A DNA stretch of 64,000 bases from Agrobacterium cucumeris (GCF_030036535.1 NZ_CP080387.1:1736001-1800000), one strand, 5' to 3'; shown: positions 29,229 through 38,042, counted from the first letter of the stretch. Notes: generated by a model not told the origin, from the letters alone. Program-made: numbers and translations.

Positions 29229-29584
29229 TGGTCATTCTCCCCTTTTCCTGACGCTCTATCCTGTTGCGCCATGACGAATTGTTCGAGCCGGTCCGTGCGG
29301 CCTTCCCAGATGGCGCGCTGTTGCGACAGCCAGCCATCCAGCATGGAAAACCGCTGTTTCTCCAGCGTGCAGAACCGCACCCGGCCCTGCTTGCGGGTGA
29401 CGATCAGCCCCGCCTCTTCCAGCTGGCGGATATGTTTCATGAAGGACGGCAACGCCATGTCGAAAGGTTCGGCCAGCGTTCCGATGCTCGCTTCCCCACC
29501 GCCCAGCCTCAGGATCACCGCCCTGCGGGTCGGATCGGCAAGAGACTGGAAGATATCGTCGAGCGCGTCTGAATAGTTTTCCAT
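29225..29584 (-). CDS. ArsR family transcriptional regulator, first copy
   Basis: 119 residues from the ATG at 29584; an earlier in-frame Met adds five residues. The winged helix has IFQSLADPTRRAVILRLGGGEASIGTLAEPFDMALPSFMKHIRQLEEAGLIVTRKQGRVRF, split over residues 12-75. No Cys metal-site motif (ELCVCDL type) is present, so it is not an arsenic sensor; it belongs to the group linked to SRPBCC proteins. It is translationally coupled to the downstream SRPBCC gene. The AT-rich stretch just upstream, before the secreted-protein gene, should hold its operator. Confidence 0.88.
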   Translation of the reverse strand: MENYSDALDDIFQSLADPTRRAVILRLGGGEASIGTLAEPFDMALPSFMKHIRQLEEAGLIVTRKQGRVRFCTLEKQRFSMLDGWLSQQRAIWEGRTDRLEQFVMAQQDRASGKGENDQ

Positions 29585-29732
29585 AAGGCTAACTATCACG
29601 ATAAGATACTTAGCTCAATGGATAAGTTTTAAAATCGCAAAAATCGTGTCGCGACAGGGAATAAACCCGCCGCCTGCGGTGTCTCTTGATCTGTTGGCGG
29701 CAAAGCCCGCCCGAACCAAGGAGGATATGTCC

Positions 29733-30107
29733 ATGAAGATCCGCTTTATCGTTCCCGCCCTCATTCTGGCTTTTGCCGGAACGGCCTATGCGGCCCCGGC
29801 GGTCGAAACGGTCAAGACCGACAAAGGCAATGTACTTGCCGGCGAAAAAGGCATGACGCTCTACACTTTCAAGAACGATAAGAAGGGCGTATCCAATTGT
29901 TATGACAAATGCGCGGTGAACTGGCCGCCGTTTTTCGCAGCCACTGGCGCCAAGGCCGAGGGGGCCTATACGACCGTGACGCGCAAGGACGGCAAGATGC
30001 AATGGGCAAAGGACGGCATGCCGCTCTATTACTGGGTCAAGGACATGAAAAAAGGCGACGCCACCGGTGACGGTATGAACGGTGTATGGGATGCCGCAAA
30101 ACCCTGA
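29733..30107 (+). CDS. Small secreted protein with Yx(FWY)xxD-type repeats
   Basis: 124 residues. A signal peptide (IRFIVPALILAFAGTAYA) is followed by paired motifs typical of the COG4315 predicted lipoprotein family: LYTFKNDKKGVSNCYDKCAVNWPPF and a second LYYWVKDMKKGD unit. I choose the ATG at 29733 because AAGGAGG is 8 bases upstream; the ATG at 29727 is only 2 bases from it. There is no lipobox Cys, so it is periplasmic rather than a lipoprotein. It precedes and overlaps the sigma factor gene, suggesting one operon. Its exact role is unknown. Confidence 0.82.
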   Translation: MKIRFIVPALILAFAGTAYAAPAVETVKTDKGNVLAGEKGMTLYTFKNDKKGVSNCYDKCAVNWPPFFAATGAKAEGAYTTVTRKDGKMQWAKDGMPLYYWVKDMKKGDATGDGMNGVWDAAKP

Positions 30108-30648
30108 TGGCATGAATGGCAAAACGCGGGGGAGCCTCTCCCCCGCAGCCGGCACCTTCGAAGCGGAGGTTCTGGCGCTGATACCCATGCTGCGCCGTTA
30201 TTCCCGCAGCCTTTCCCGCTCGGATGCAGATGGCGAAGACCTTTTGCAGGACTGCGTGGAAAAAGCGCTCGTCAATAAAAGGCAATGGCGCGGAACGGGT
30301 TTGAAATCATGGGCTTACACGATAATGACGAATCTTTATCGCAACCGCCACCGCGCCGAGAAACGCCACCCGTCCGAAAGCCTTGATGGCCATGAGACCA
30401 TCGCCGTCACCGATCAGCTATCCGATACGCTGGAGAATGATCGGCTGCACGGCGCGCTCGCGCTTCTTTCGCCTGATATGCGGGCGGTTTTGATGCTGGT
30501 GACGGTGGAAGGCTACAGCTACCAGGAGGCGGCCGAGATGCTATCGATCCCGCTCGGCACCGTCATGTCCAGACTGTCCCGCGCCCGCGAAACCCTTCGC
30601 CAGCAGTTGGCGGCGGACAATATCATTCCCCTGCGGAGACCACGATGA
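30091..30648 (+). CDS. ECF-type RNA polymerase sigma factor
   Basis: About 185 residues. Region 2 is LLQDCVEKALVNKRQWRGTGLKSWAYTIMTNLYRNRHRAEKR, and region 4 is ALALLSPDMRAVLMLVTVEGYSYQEAAEMLSIPLGTVMSRLSRARETLRQQL, both in sections of a standard two-domain ECF factor. The start is uncertain: ATG at 30091 overlaps the secreted-protein gene by 17 bp, while ATG at 30112 does not. The 4-bp overlap with the anti-sigma gene (ATGA at 30645) indicates coupled translation and stoichiometric control. The regulon is unknown; autoregulation of the cluster is likely. Confidence 0.92.
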   Translation: MPQNPDGMNGKTRGSLSPAAGTFEAEVLALIPMLRRYSRSLSRSDADGEDLLQDCVEKALVNKRQWRGTGLKSWAYTIMTNLYRNRHRAEKRHPSESLDGHETIAVTDQLSDTLENDRLHGALALLSPDMRAVLMLVTVEGYSYQEAAEMLSIPLGTVMSRLSRARETLRQQLAADNIIPLRRPR

Positions 30649-31433
30649 AACGGCCCGATGCCATAACCGAAGACGACCTGCACGCCTATGTCGACGGGCT
30701 TCTTTCCGACGATGACCGCGCGGCTGTCGAGGCGTGGCTCGCAGAAAGACCTGAAGAACAGGCCCGCGTGCGGGACTGGAAACAGCAGGCCGACATTCTT
30801 CGCAATGCCTTCGCTTCCTACGCCGCCGCCCATCCGCACGACGCATCGATGCTCAGCCCACCAAAACCGGACCGTACCTGGCGGCTGAAACCGGCTATTG
30901 CCAAAATAGCGGCCGCCCTCATGATCTTTGCTGCGGGCGCCGCAGCTGGCCGGCTTCTGCCGCCATCCGCCTCCACACCGCAGGACGTGACGCTGGCGTC
31001 GTTGACGACGGATATTCCGGCACAGGCAAAATCCGCCTATCTCATCTATGCAAGCGAAGTGCGCCACCCCGTCGAAGTTGGCGCGGGAGAGCAGCAGCAT
31101 CTCGCGACATGGCTCGGCAAGCGGCTCGGTTATCCCTTTGCGATCCCTGATCTTTCCAGGATAGGATACGATCTCGTCGGCGGGCGTCTCATCCCCGTCA
31201 GCGGCAAGCCGGGCGCGATGCTGATGTATCAGGACAAGACGGGCCGCCGGGTGACGGTACTGATCGGCCATAATGAGGAAAACCGCACCACCAGTTTCCG
31301 CATGGCAAGCGCCGACGGCATCGAGACTTTCTACTGGATCGACAACGAACTCGGTTACGCGGTGTCGGCCGAACTGACACGCGACGAGGTGCAGGCAATC
31401 GCCGAGGAATGTTACCGGCAATTCCCCACGTGA
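30645..31433 (+). CDS. Membrane anti-sigma factor
   Basis: 262 residues. The N-terminal cytosolic part begins ITEDDLHAYVDGLLSDDDRAAVEAWL, the typical anti-sigma segment of the RsgI/COG5662 type. A single membrane helix (IAKIAAALMIFAAGAAAGRLL, about 83-104, shortened here) follows, then a periplasmic domain of about 155 residues. No HxxxCxxC zinc motif is present, so it is not a ZAS factor. It should hold the cognate ECF factor until an envelope signal releases it. The gene overlaps the sigma gene by 4 bp and is convergent with lysE-type gene 7 bp away. Confidence 0.88.
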   Translation: MKRPDAITEDDLHAYVDGLLSDDDRAAVEAWLAERPEEQARVRDWKQQADILRNAFASYAAAHPHDASMLSPPKPDRTWRLKPAIAKIAAALMIFAAGAAAGRLLPPSASTPQDVTLASLTTDIPAQAKSAYLIYASEVRHPVEVGAGEQQHLATWLGKRLGYPFAIPDLSRIGYDLVGGRLIPVSGKPGAMLMYQDKTGRRVTVLIGHNEENRTTSFRMASADGIETFYWIDNELGYAVSAELTRDEVQAIAEECYRQFPT

Positions 31434-31439
31434 AGGCTG

Positions 31440-32033
31440 TTATTTCAGCATTGGCCAGAGGCTGATGACGAGCAGCACGGCCATGGTGATATTGAACCAT
31501 TTGAGCCGGACCGGCACGGACAGCCAGTCGCGCAGCGCAGAGCCGAAACCTGCCCAGGTGGACACGCTGGGAAGATTGACGGCGGCGAAGGCCACGCCAA
31601 CCACCAGAACAGTGACGAAATATTGCGCCTCGTTGGTGTAGGTCGCCATTGCCGTCACCGCCATTACCCAGGCTTTCGGATTGACCCACTGAAAGGCTGC
31701 GGCGGCAAGGAAGCTCATCGGCCGCGATGCGGCCGTTCCTTCATTCAGGCTGCGGGAAGTGCCGATCTTCCAGGCGATCCAGACGAGATATAGCCCGCCG
31801 GCGAATTTCAGCCCGGTATAGAGCAACGGCACGGAATGCAGCACCGCACCAAGGCCAAAACCGACGCCGATCAAAAGCGACAGAAACCCCGCGCCGATAC
31901 CCAGCATATGCGGGATGGTGCGGCGGAACCCGAAATTCACGCCTGACGTAAACAACATCATGTTGTTCGGGCCGGGCGTGATGGACGTGGTGAAGGCAAA
32001 CAACACCAGTGCAGCGAAGGTTTCAACGGTCAT
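31440..32033 (-). CDS. LysE/RhtB family amino-acid exporter
   Basis: 197 residues with about six membrane helices. The family N-terminal signature is present ([19 protein letters not shown]), with a short GVNFG segment and further helices through [17 protein letters not shown]. The ATG at 32033 follows AGGAGAAACC; longer upstream frames lack similarity. Members export lysine, arginine, homoserine, threonine or leucine, or unknown metabolites. It is a single gene divergent from the aldo/keto reductase. Confidence 0.9.
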   Translation of the reverse strand: MTVETFAALVLFAFTTSITPGPNNMMLFTSGVNFGFRRTIPHMLGIGAGFLSLLIGVGFGLGAVLHSVPLLYTGLKFAGGLYLVWIAWKIGTSRSLNEGTAASRPMSFLAAAAFQWVNPKAWVMAVTAMATYTNEAQYFVTVLVVGVAFAAVNLPSVSTWAGFGSALRDWLSVPVRLKWFNITMAVLLVISLWPMLK

Positions 32034-32196
32034 GGTTTCTCCTGTGAAAGAGACCCTAGCCACACGACCACTATCAAACCAGCCCGGCAGACCGATGGCC
32101 GGGGTCAATTTTTTTGATGGATCGATCCCGCCCGTGCCGGGTTTGAGAAGTCGGCACAAAGGGCTATTCTCCCCCGACAACCGCTGGAGCGAAACA

Positions 32197-33042
32197 ATGT
32201 ATGACGACATTCCTTCCGTTACCCTGCCATCCGGAAAAGAGGTTCCAGCCCTTGGCCTTGGCACCTGGAACATGGGAGAAAACAGATCGTCGGCGCCTCA
32301 GGAGATCGAGAGCATCCGCAAGGCGATCGATCTTGGCATGACGCTGATCGATACGGCCGAAATGTATGCCGATGGCCGATCCGAAGAGGTGGTCGGCACG
32401 GCAATTGCCGGCCGCCGTGACGACGTGTTTCTGGTCAGCAAGGTCTATCCGTGGAACGCCAGCGACAAAGGCACGGTGGAGGCCTGCGAGCGCAGCCTTG
32501 CAAGGCTCGGCACCGATCATATCGATCTTTATCTGCTGCACTGGCGCGGCGAGCACCCGCTGACCGAAACCGTGGCGGCTTTCGAAAGACTGAAGAGCGA
32601 CGGCAAGATCGGCGACTGGGGCGTCTCCAATTTCGATACCGACGACATGGAAGAACTTTTCGCGGTTCCCGATGGCAAAAACTGCGCCGCCAATCAGGTA
32701 CTTTACAACCTGTCGCGGCGCGGCCCCGAGTTTTCGCTGCTGCCCTGGTGCCAGGAGCGCGGCGTGCCGCTGATGGCCTATTCGCCCATCGAGCAGGGCC
32801 GCATCCTGAAGAACCACGAACTCATCCGCATCGCCAAGGCCTATCAGGCGACGCCGGCGCAACTGGCACTGGCCTTTCTGCTGGAAAGAGATGGCGTCAT
32901 CGCCATCCCGAAATCCGCCAGCGCCTCCCGTGTGGAAGAGAACCGCGGCGCGACCGATCTTGAAATAACCGACGAAGACTGGACGGCCCTCGACGCCGCC
33001 TTCCCGGTGCCAACGCGCAAGACAGCCTTGGAAATGCTCTGA
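32197..33042 (+). CDS. Aldo/keto reductase
   Basis: 281 residues. The catalytic tetrad is visible: Asp52 and Tyr57 ([11 protein letters not shown]), Lys82 (FLVSKVYPW) and His115 (LYLLHWRGE). NADPH-binding residues near the end are [18 protein letters not shown]. This is the single-domain TIM-barrel AKR type, related to 2,5-diketo-gluconate reductase-like enzymes. The ATG at 32197 follows TGGAGCGAAACA. Substrates are unknown; these enzymes reduce aldehydes and ketones with NADPH. Confidence 0.9.
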   Translation: MYDDIPSVTLPSGKEVPALGLGTWNMGENRSSAPQEIESIRKAIDLGMTLIDTAEMYADGRSEEVVGTAIAGRRDDVFLVSKVYPWNASDKGTVEACERSLARLGTDHIDLYLLHWRGEHPLTETVAAFERLKSDGKIGDWGVSNFDTDDMEELFAVPDGKNCAANQVLYNLSRRGPEFSLLPWCQERGVPLMAYSPIEQGRILKNHELIRIAKAYQATPAQLALAFLLERDGVIAIPKSASASRVEENRGATDLEITDEDWTALDAAFPVPTRKTALEML

Positions 33043-33188
33043 GAGAACATGGCCTTAAGAGGCGTTCCGGAATCAGGTGCTGAAGCGGTTGAATCGAAAT
33101 ATGAGAACCAGATCGATACCGCGCGTGCACAGAAACCGGCAATGACGGCGCGGCAAACCGCGCCGTCCGGTAGATGCGCTACCCCGTT

Positions 33189-33722
33189 CTATGATGGTAT
33201 GCGGTGCTCATAGTCTTTCTTGAGTTCCAGCCATGTATCCCAGAAGGGGCCTGGCTCTTTTTCCTGAAGACGGGCGGCGAGAATATCGAGATGCGTGTGC
33301 CAGCCGGCGCTGATATTGAGTTTGCTATTCCGATCCCCCAGCCGGCGGTGGATGAGCGTCAGAAGCACCTGCTTGCCCAAAGCCTGAAGCTCGATCGAAA
33401 CCTCAGCGCCCTCACCCCAAGTGAAGACGAGGCGATGTGGCGGAACGACGGTAATGATGCGCGAGGCCATCTTGTGTTCTTCCGAAAAACCTTCCGGGCG
33501 GTGACCCGGCGGATCGGAAAGCTCGTCATTGCGCCAGACCAGTTCGAACGGTGCATCAGGCGCAAGTTTCATTTCACCGGAGGCCAGCCAGCGGCGGCGA
33601 AGCTCGCTTTGTGTCAGAAAGGCCCAGACCCGGTCGATCGGCCCCGGCAACAGCCGTTCGATCTTCAGCGTCGCGGGTTCGACAAGTTGGCCATAGGCGT
33701 CAGGCACTGCAATATCAGTCAT
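33189..33722 (-). CDS. SRPBCC (AHSA1-like) domain protein, second copy
   Basis: 177 residues from the ATG at 33722, which lies 8 bases after GGAGG; two earlier Mets are worse placed. The START-like fold has LKIERLLPGPIDRVWAFLTQSELRRRWLASGEM at the N-terminal side and the C-terminal helix SAGWHTHLDILAARLQE. It overlaps the stop of the upstream ArsR gene by 8 bp. As with the first pair, a small hydrophobic-ligand or stress protein under a dedicated repressor is likely. Confidence 0.88.
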   Translation of the reverse strand: MTDIAVPDAYGQLVEPATLKIERLLPGPIDRVWAFLTQSELRRRWLASGEMKLAPDAPFELVWRNDELSDPPGHRPEGFSEEHKMASRIITVVPPHRLVFTWGEGAEVSIELQALGKQVLLTLIHRRLGDRNSKLNISAGWHTHLDILAARLQEKEPGPFWDTWLELKKDYEHRIPS

Positions 33723-34083
33723 TGTCATTTCCTCCATCTGCAGGGGATTTTCCCTGATCTTCCTCCCTGAGCATCTGCTCAAGAATATCGAGGCGGCTGT
33801 TCCAGAACTGCCGGTAGTAATCCAGCCACTCCTGCGCGTTTGCCAGAGGTTCCGGCGCCAGGTGGCAGATATGGGTGCGCCCCCTCACCTCCCGGCGGAT
33901 AAGCCCGGCATTCTCCAATGCCTTGATGTGCTTGGAGGCTGCTGCAAGCGAGATGTCGAACGGCGCGGCCAACTGGGTGACCGTCCGCTCGCCACGGGAA
34001 AGCTCGCGCAACATCGTGCGCCGCGTCGCGTCGCCAAGAGCATGAAAGACAGTGTCGAGTTGTGGAACAGATAATTCAACCAT
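33715..34083 (-). CDS. ArsR family transcriptional regulator, second copy
   Basis: 122 residues from the ATG at 34083. The winged helix reads VFHALGDATRRTMLRELSRGERTVTQLAAPFDISLAAASKHIKALENAGLIRREVRGRTHICHL, in sections of residues 10-75. It lacks a metal-sensing Cys pair. The start is ambiguous: the Met at 34122 would add 13 residues (MVDFLDRQPIFNN). Both candidate starts lie inside 16-bp operator-like copies. The gene is translationally coupled to SRPBCC copy two. Confidence 0.85.
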   Translation of the reverse strand: MVELSVPQLDTVFHALGDATRRTMLRELSRGERTVTQLAAPFDISLAAASKHIKALENAGLIRREVRGRTHICHLAPEPLANAQEWLDYYRQFWNSRLDILEQMLREEDQGKSPADGGNDND

Positions 34084-34091
34084 GTTGTTGA
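34076..34091. promoter_or_regulatory. Operator-like palindrome over the arsR start codon, copy one
   Basis: TCAACCATGTTGTTGA, an imperfect copy of the perfect palindrome at 34115. It includes the ATG at 34083 on the minus strand. Starts of the two copies are 39 bp apart. The likely ligand is the encoded ArsR repressor. Confidence 0.55.
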
Positions 34092-34114
34092 ATATAGGCT
34101 GCCGATCCAGAAAG

Positions 34115-34130
34115 TCAACCATATGGTTGA
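34115..34130. promoter_or_regulatory. Operator-like perfect palindrome, copy two
   Basis: TCAACCATATGGTTGA is a perfect 16-bp palindrome 32 bp upstream of the preferred arsR start. Both copies are followed by AATATA. Its form, with TCAA/TTGA ends, is typical of ArsR-family operators. Confidence 0.65.
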
Positions 34131-34448
34131 ATATAAATCCCACTCACGGAATGCACTGGAATAGCGACGGCAAACCGCGGGCCAAACGGCTGGCAACAGC
34201 AGATCGAGCTTTCGGGACGCTATCGGATTGCGAGAAACTCCATTGCCAGCCGTGTCGGCTTTGAAATGTAGACATCGAATTGCAGGAGTGAAACATATGC
34301 GCGGGTGCACACCAATATATAAAAGTTCTAATAAGCATAAAGCAATGCAAACAAAAACGTAGATTGATTAGATTGCGCGATTTATATTTACAAGAACGCA
34401 ACCGGAATGCGTGATGATACTGGAATATTCATCAGGATCACCAGTATT
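34131..34448. other. AT-rich intergenic region (318 bp)
   Basis: No gene is supported. The part from about 34290 to 34400 is strongly AT-rich (for example ATATATAAAAG) compared with the surroundings, and should include the promoter of the unknown gene at 34449. The skew suggests foreign or rapidly changing DNA. I see no insertion-sequence ends. Confidence 0.5.
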
Positions 34449-35585
34449 ATGATCGGGAAATATACCAACCAGATGCAAGCGGCCATCCTTTTGGACGGCG
34501 ACATCGCCTCCTCACCATTGCCGGACCTGGCCAAGCAGTTCCAGACCGTGTTCAATCGGCTCGGTATCGGCCTGACGTGCCCCGCAATATCGCCGGCTTA
34601 TGTGCAGATGTTCGGGCCGAACGATCTCCAGATCGCTGTCGAGTTCATGACGGGTCCGGCGGATCATGGCGTTTTCGCCCCCACTCTTGGCTCCCCAATC
34701 TCGAACATGCTTGTGCCCGATGCCGCAGAACGGATCCGGCGTCACAAAGCCCATATACTGGTCTATGTCCAGCACGGTGTGTTTGGCGGAGTGATGCAGG
34801 AAAAGGGTATTGCTGACCTGTTCAACCAGATCGGCATGCACCAGCCGGGCCATTCGCTTGCCGAGTTTCTCGAGCGGATCAGGGCTCTGTCGATCGCCTG
34901 CGAAACGATCTGCGCAAGCACACCGGCGCGCCTTGTCCACTGGACGCAGAGCAACATGGTGTTTCCTGCGGAGAGTTTCACAACATTTGTGGAAGAGCCG
35001 ATAGGCCCGCTGACAGTTCATCCCCGCATTTACAGTGAAGCGCCGCCGCGAGGCACCACGGAACAATGCATCGGCATTCACACTCTGGGAGCAGCAGACT
35101 ATATTGGGCGGGAAATCCATATGGAAGCCGCGCCGGTTCCCTGGACGGAGCTATATGCGGGCGCCTTGAGTTTCATCAAAATCGCGACCCATAAAAACGG
35201 CTATATCATCCCCGATAACGACACCTTCGGGATAGAAGACGATTCCGTTTCCTTCCGAGTTCGCCATGTCGAAGCGAACGCCGAACAAGGCCTACCAGAT
35301 CACTACCAACTAACCCTTCGATATTCCCGCGAACATGGCTATACGACGCAGGATGCCAAACGCCGGCTGGCGGTTCCGGGTGGCGTCAACGGCGTTGAAC
35401 GGCTGATCGGCACGGCAACGCCGGAAGCACGGGCCGAACTTCGCAAAATGCGCGAAAGCGAAGCGCTTGCCGAAGGTATAGGCGGCCGTCTCGTCGTGAC
35501 CCGGCCTGCGGATGAGCCACCGCAGCCTTCCGGTCGGAGCGGAACCGCACGCATCATTCCTTTTGGAAAACGCACCGGACGGTAG
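34449..35585 (+). CDS. Uncharacterised cytosolic protein, possibly DUF4261-like
   Basis: 378 residues from the ATG at 34449; an in-frame ATG at 34407 would add 14. No signal peptide or membrane helix. Motifs that look conserved are AHILVYVQHG, LSIACETICAST, RGTTEQCIGIHTLGAADYIGREI and NGYIIPDNDTFG. The mix of a hydrophobic N-terminal strand set and the late DNDTFG stretch brings DUF4261 to mind, but I cannot confirm it. The last 40 residues are basic and proline-rich (RPADEPPQPSGRSG). The AT-rich upstream region suggests acquisition. Followed by a terminator used by ilvH on the other strand. Confidence 0.7.
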   Translation: MIGKYTNQMQAAILLDGDIASSPLPDLAKQFQTVFNRLGIGLTCPAISPAYVQMFGPNDLQIAVEFMTGPADHGVFAPTLGSPISNMLVPDAAERIRRHKAHILVYVQHGVFGGVMQEKGIADLFNQIGMHQPGHSLAEFLERIRALSIACETICASTPARLVHWTQSNMVFPAESFTTFVEEPIGPLTVHPRIYSEAPPRGTTEQCIGIHTLGAADYIGREIHMEAAPVPWTELYAGALSFIKIATHKNGYIIPDNDTFGIEDDSVSFRVRHVEANAEQGLPDHYQLTLRYSREHGYTTQDAKRRLAVPGGVNGVERLIGTATPEARAELRKMRESEALAEGIGGRLVVTRPADEPPQPSGRSGTARIIPFGKRTGR

Positions 35586-35597
35586 TTGGAAAAACAA

Positions 35598-35621
35598 AAG
35601 CCCGCGACATAGCGCGGGCTT
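35598..35621. terminator. Terminator of the ilvI-ilvH operon (shared, convergent)
   Basis: A perfect 9-bp stem AAGCCCGCG/CGCGGGCTT with an ACATAG loop. On the minus strand it is followed by a T-rich run (the plus strand reads AAAAACAAAAG before it), 36-59 bp after the ilvH stop. Confidence 0.88.
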
Positions 35622-35656
35622 GAATAATTCCGGGGCACTTGCTTCGAGTACGGGGC

Positions 35657-36229
35657 TTACATCCCCTGAGAGCCACGGTTCATCGCGGCAATACCCGTGC
35701 GGCAGATCTCGATCAGGCCGAGTGGCTTGATGATGGCGACGAACTGGTCGATCTTCGACGACTTGCCGGTGATTTCGAAGATGAAATGCTCGACAGTCGC
35801 GTCCACCACCTTGGCCTGAAACGCATCGGCAAGGCGCAGCGCTTCGGCGCGAACTTCGCCCGTACCAGCCACTTTGATCAGCGCCACTTCGCGCTCGATC
35901 GGCCGCTCCTGTCCCAGTTCGCGGGCGCGAACGGTGAGGTCGAGAACCCGGTGCACCGGCACGATGCGCTCAAGCTGCGCCTTGATCTGCTCCAGTACGA
36001 TCGGTGTGCCGCGCGTGACGATGGTGATGCGCGACAGATGCGCCTCGTGTTCCGTTTCCGAAACCGTCAGGCTTTCAATGTTGTAACCCCGGCCGGAAAA
36101 CAGGCCGATGACCCGGGCGAGAACGCCCGGCTCGTTGCTGACGAGAACCGACAGCGTGTGATTTTCGACAGCAGCCGTTTCCTTCTGGATGAAATAGGCG
36201 GAGCCGGTGGGTTGTAGGTGTGCGTTCAT
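35657..36229 (-). CDS. ilvH: Acetolactate synthase small (regulatory) subunit
   Basis: 190 residues. An N-terminal ACT domain (HTLSVLVSNEPGVLARVIGLFSGRGYNIESLTV, split over residues 18-60) binds valine for feedback control. A C-terminal ALS_ss domain follows (EVRAEALRLADAFQAKVVDATVEHFIFEITGKSSKIDQFV region). IlvH activates and regulates the catalytic subunit encoded 20 bp upstream. The two form the first enzyme of Val/Leu biosynthesis, also used for Ile. Confidence 0.97.
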   Translation of the reverse strand: MNAHLQPTGSAYFIQKETAAVENHTLSVLVSNEPGVLARVIGLFSGRGYNIESLTVSETEHEAHLSRITIVTRGTPIVLEQIKAQLERIVPVHRVLDLTVRARELGQERPIEREVALIKVAGTGEVRAEALRLADAFQAKVVDATVEHFIFEITGKSSKIDQFVAIIKPLGLIEICRTGIAAMNRGSQGM

Positions 36230-36248
36230 GTCCTTTTCCTCTCCCGGC

Positions 36249-38042
36249 TCAGACTAGCTGGCGGCCCTTGGCGTCAATGGCGTTGGCAACAGCTTCATCC
36301 GTCGCCTCATCCGGCAACAGCATCTCGTTATGGGCTTTACCAGACGGGATCATCGGGAAGCAATTGGCAAGATTGGCAACGCGGCAATCGAAGATGACAG
36401 GCTTGTTGACGGCAATCATCTCGGCGATCTTGTCGTCCAGCTCCTTCGGGTCGTCGCAATACATGCCGACCGCGCCATAGGCTTCCGCCAGCTTGACGAA
36501 ATCAGGCATGGCTTCGGTATAGGAGTTGGACAGACGGTTGCCGTGCAGCAGCTGCTGCCACTGCCGCACCATGCCCATATACTGGTTGTTGAGGATGAAA
36601 ATCTTCACCGGCAGACCATACTGGATGGCGCAGGACATTTCTTGAATGCACATCTGGATCGAGGCATCACCGGCAATGTCGATGACCAGCGCTTCGGGAT
36701 GTGCGACCTGCACGCCGATGGCCGCCGGAAGGCCATAACCCATGGTGCCAAGACCGCCCGAGGTCATCCAATGGTTCGGCTCCTCGAAGCCGAAGAACTG
36801 TGCCGCCCACATCTGGTGCTGGCCGACTTCGGTCGTGATGTAGGTGTCGCGTCCCTTCGAAGCCTCATAAAGCCGCTGCAAGGCATATTGCGGCATGATG
36901 ACGTCTTTGGAATTCTTGTAGGCGAAGGAATTGCGGGCGCGCCAGCGCTCGATCTGCGACCACCAGTCGGCCGTCTGGGCTTTCTCCGGCTTCTTCGGCA
37001 AAGCGCGCCACAAGCGAACCATATCTTCCAGGACATGGCCGACATCACCGATAACAGGCACATCGACACGAACCGTCTTGTTGATCGAGGACGGGTCGAT
37101 ATCGATATGGATCTTCTTGGAGTTCGGCGAAAACGCATTGATGCGACCGGTAATCCGGTCGTCGAAGCGCGCGCCGATGCAGACCATGACGTCGCAATCA
37201 TGCATCGTCATGTTGGCTTCGTAGGAACCATGCATGCCCAGCATGCCGAGCCAGTTCTTGCCGGATGCCGGATAGGCGCCGAGACCCATCAGGGTCGAGG
37301 TGATCGGGAAACCGGTCAGCTCGACCAGTTCGCGCAGCAAACGGGTGGCTTCCGGGCCGGAGTTGATAACGCCACCGCCAGTGTAAAAAACCGGCTTTTT
37401 CGCCTTGGACATCAGCTCGATGGCGGCGTGAATGGCATTGAGATCGCCCTGGACCTTCGGCTTGTAGCTCTTCTGCTGAACGGCGGCAGAGGGCGGCGTG
37501 TAGGTGCCGGTGGCGAACTGGATGTCCTTCGGAATATCGACAACGACGGGACCGGGGCGACCGGTCTGCGCGATGCGGAAGGCTTCATGGATAATGCCCG
37601 CCAGCTCGTTGACGTCCTTGACCAGCCAATTGTGCTTGGTGCAGGGGCGCGTGATGCCGACGGTATCACATTCCTGGAACGCGTCGGAACCGATCAGCGA
37701 TGTCGGAACCTGGCCGGACAGGCAGACGAGCGGAATGGAATCCATCAGCGCATCCTGCAGCGGCGTTACCGCATTGGTGGCGCCGGGACCCGAGGTGACG
37801 AGCATGACGCCAACCTTGCCGGTGGAGCGGGCATAACCTTCGGCAGCGTGGCCGGCGCCCTGCTCGTGACGCACGAGAATGTGCTGAATGTCTTCCTGCT
37901 GGAAAATCTCGTCATAAATCGGAAGCACGGCGCCGCCGGGATAACCGAAGATGTGCTCGACGCCATTGTCCTTCAGCGCCTGGAGCACGATCTCCGCACC
38001 TGTCATTCGATTGCTGTTTTCCGTATTGTCCTTATCCGTCAT
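36249..38042 (-). CDS. ilvI: Acetolactate synthase large (catalytic) subunit
   Basis: 597 residues from the ATG at 38042. It condenses two pyruvates to 2-acetolactate, or pyruvate plus 2-oxobutyrate, using ThDP, FAD and Mg2+. N-terminal ThDP-binding Glu is in HEQGAGHAAEGYAR, and the ThDP/Mg2+ motif is IAGDASIQMC...LNNQYMGMV. A longer frame up to 38105 runs into the attenuator T-run, so I reject it. It is the first structural gene of the operon with ilvH. Expression is evidently controlled by the leader peptide and terminator upstream. It could equally be called ilvB. Confidence 0.97.
   Translation of the reverse strand: MTDKDNTENSNRMTGAEIVLQALKDNGVEHIFGYPGGAVLPIYDEIFQQEDIQHILVRHEQGAGHAAEGYARSTGKVGVMLVTSGPGATNAVTPLQDALMDSIPLVCLSGQVPTSLIGSDAFQECDTVGITRPCTKHNWLVKDVNELAGIIHEAFRIAQTGRPGPVVVDIPKDIQFATGTYTPPSAAVQQKSYKPKVQGDLNAIHAAIELMSKAKKPVFYTGGGVINSGPEATRLLRELVELTGFPITSTLMGLGAYPASGKNWLGMLGMHGSYEANMTMHDCDVMVCIGARFDDRITGRINAFSPNSKKIHIDIDPSSINKTVRVDVPVIGDVGHVLEDMVRLWRALPKKPEKAQTADWWSQIERWRARNSFAYKNSKDVIMPQYALQRLYEASKGRDTYITTEVGQHQMWAAQFFGFEEPNHWMTSGGLGTMGYGLPAAIGVQVAHPEALVIDIAGDASIQMCIQEMSCAIQYGLPVKIFILNNQYMGMVRQWQQLLHGNRLSNSYTEAMPDFVKLAEAYGAVGMYCDDPKELDDKIAEMIAVNKPVIFDCRVANLANCFPMIPSGKAHNEMLLPDEATDEAVANAIDAKGRQLV

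Noticed and set aside
29646..29732. A longer N-terminus for the secreted Yx(FWY)xxD protein
   Set aside because: It would bury the signal peptide and bypass the AAGGAGG site. The palindrome TGTCGCGACA at 29647-29656 is in the promoter region rather than coding.
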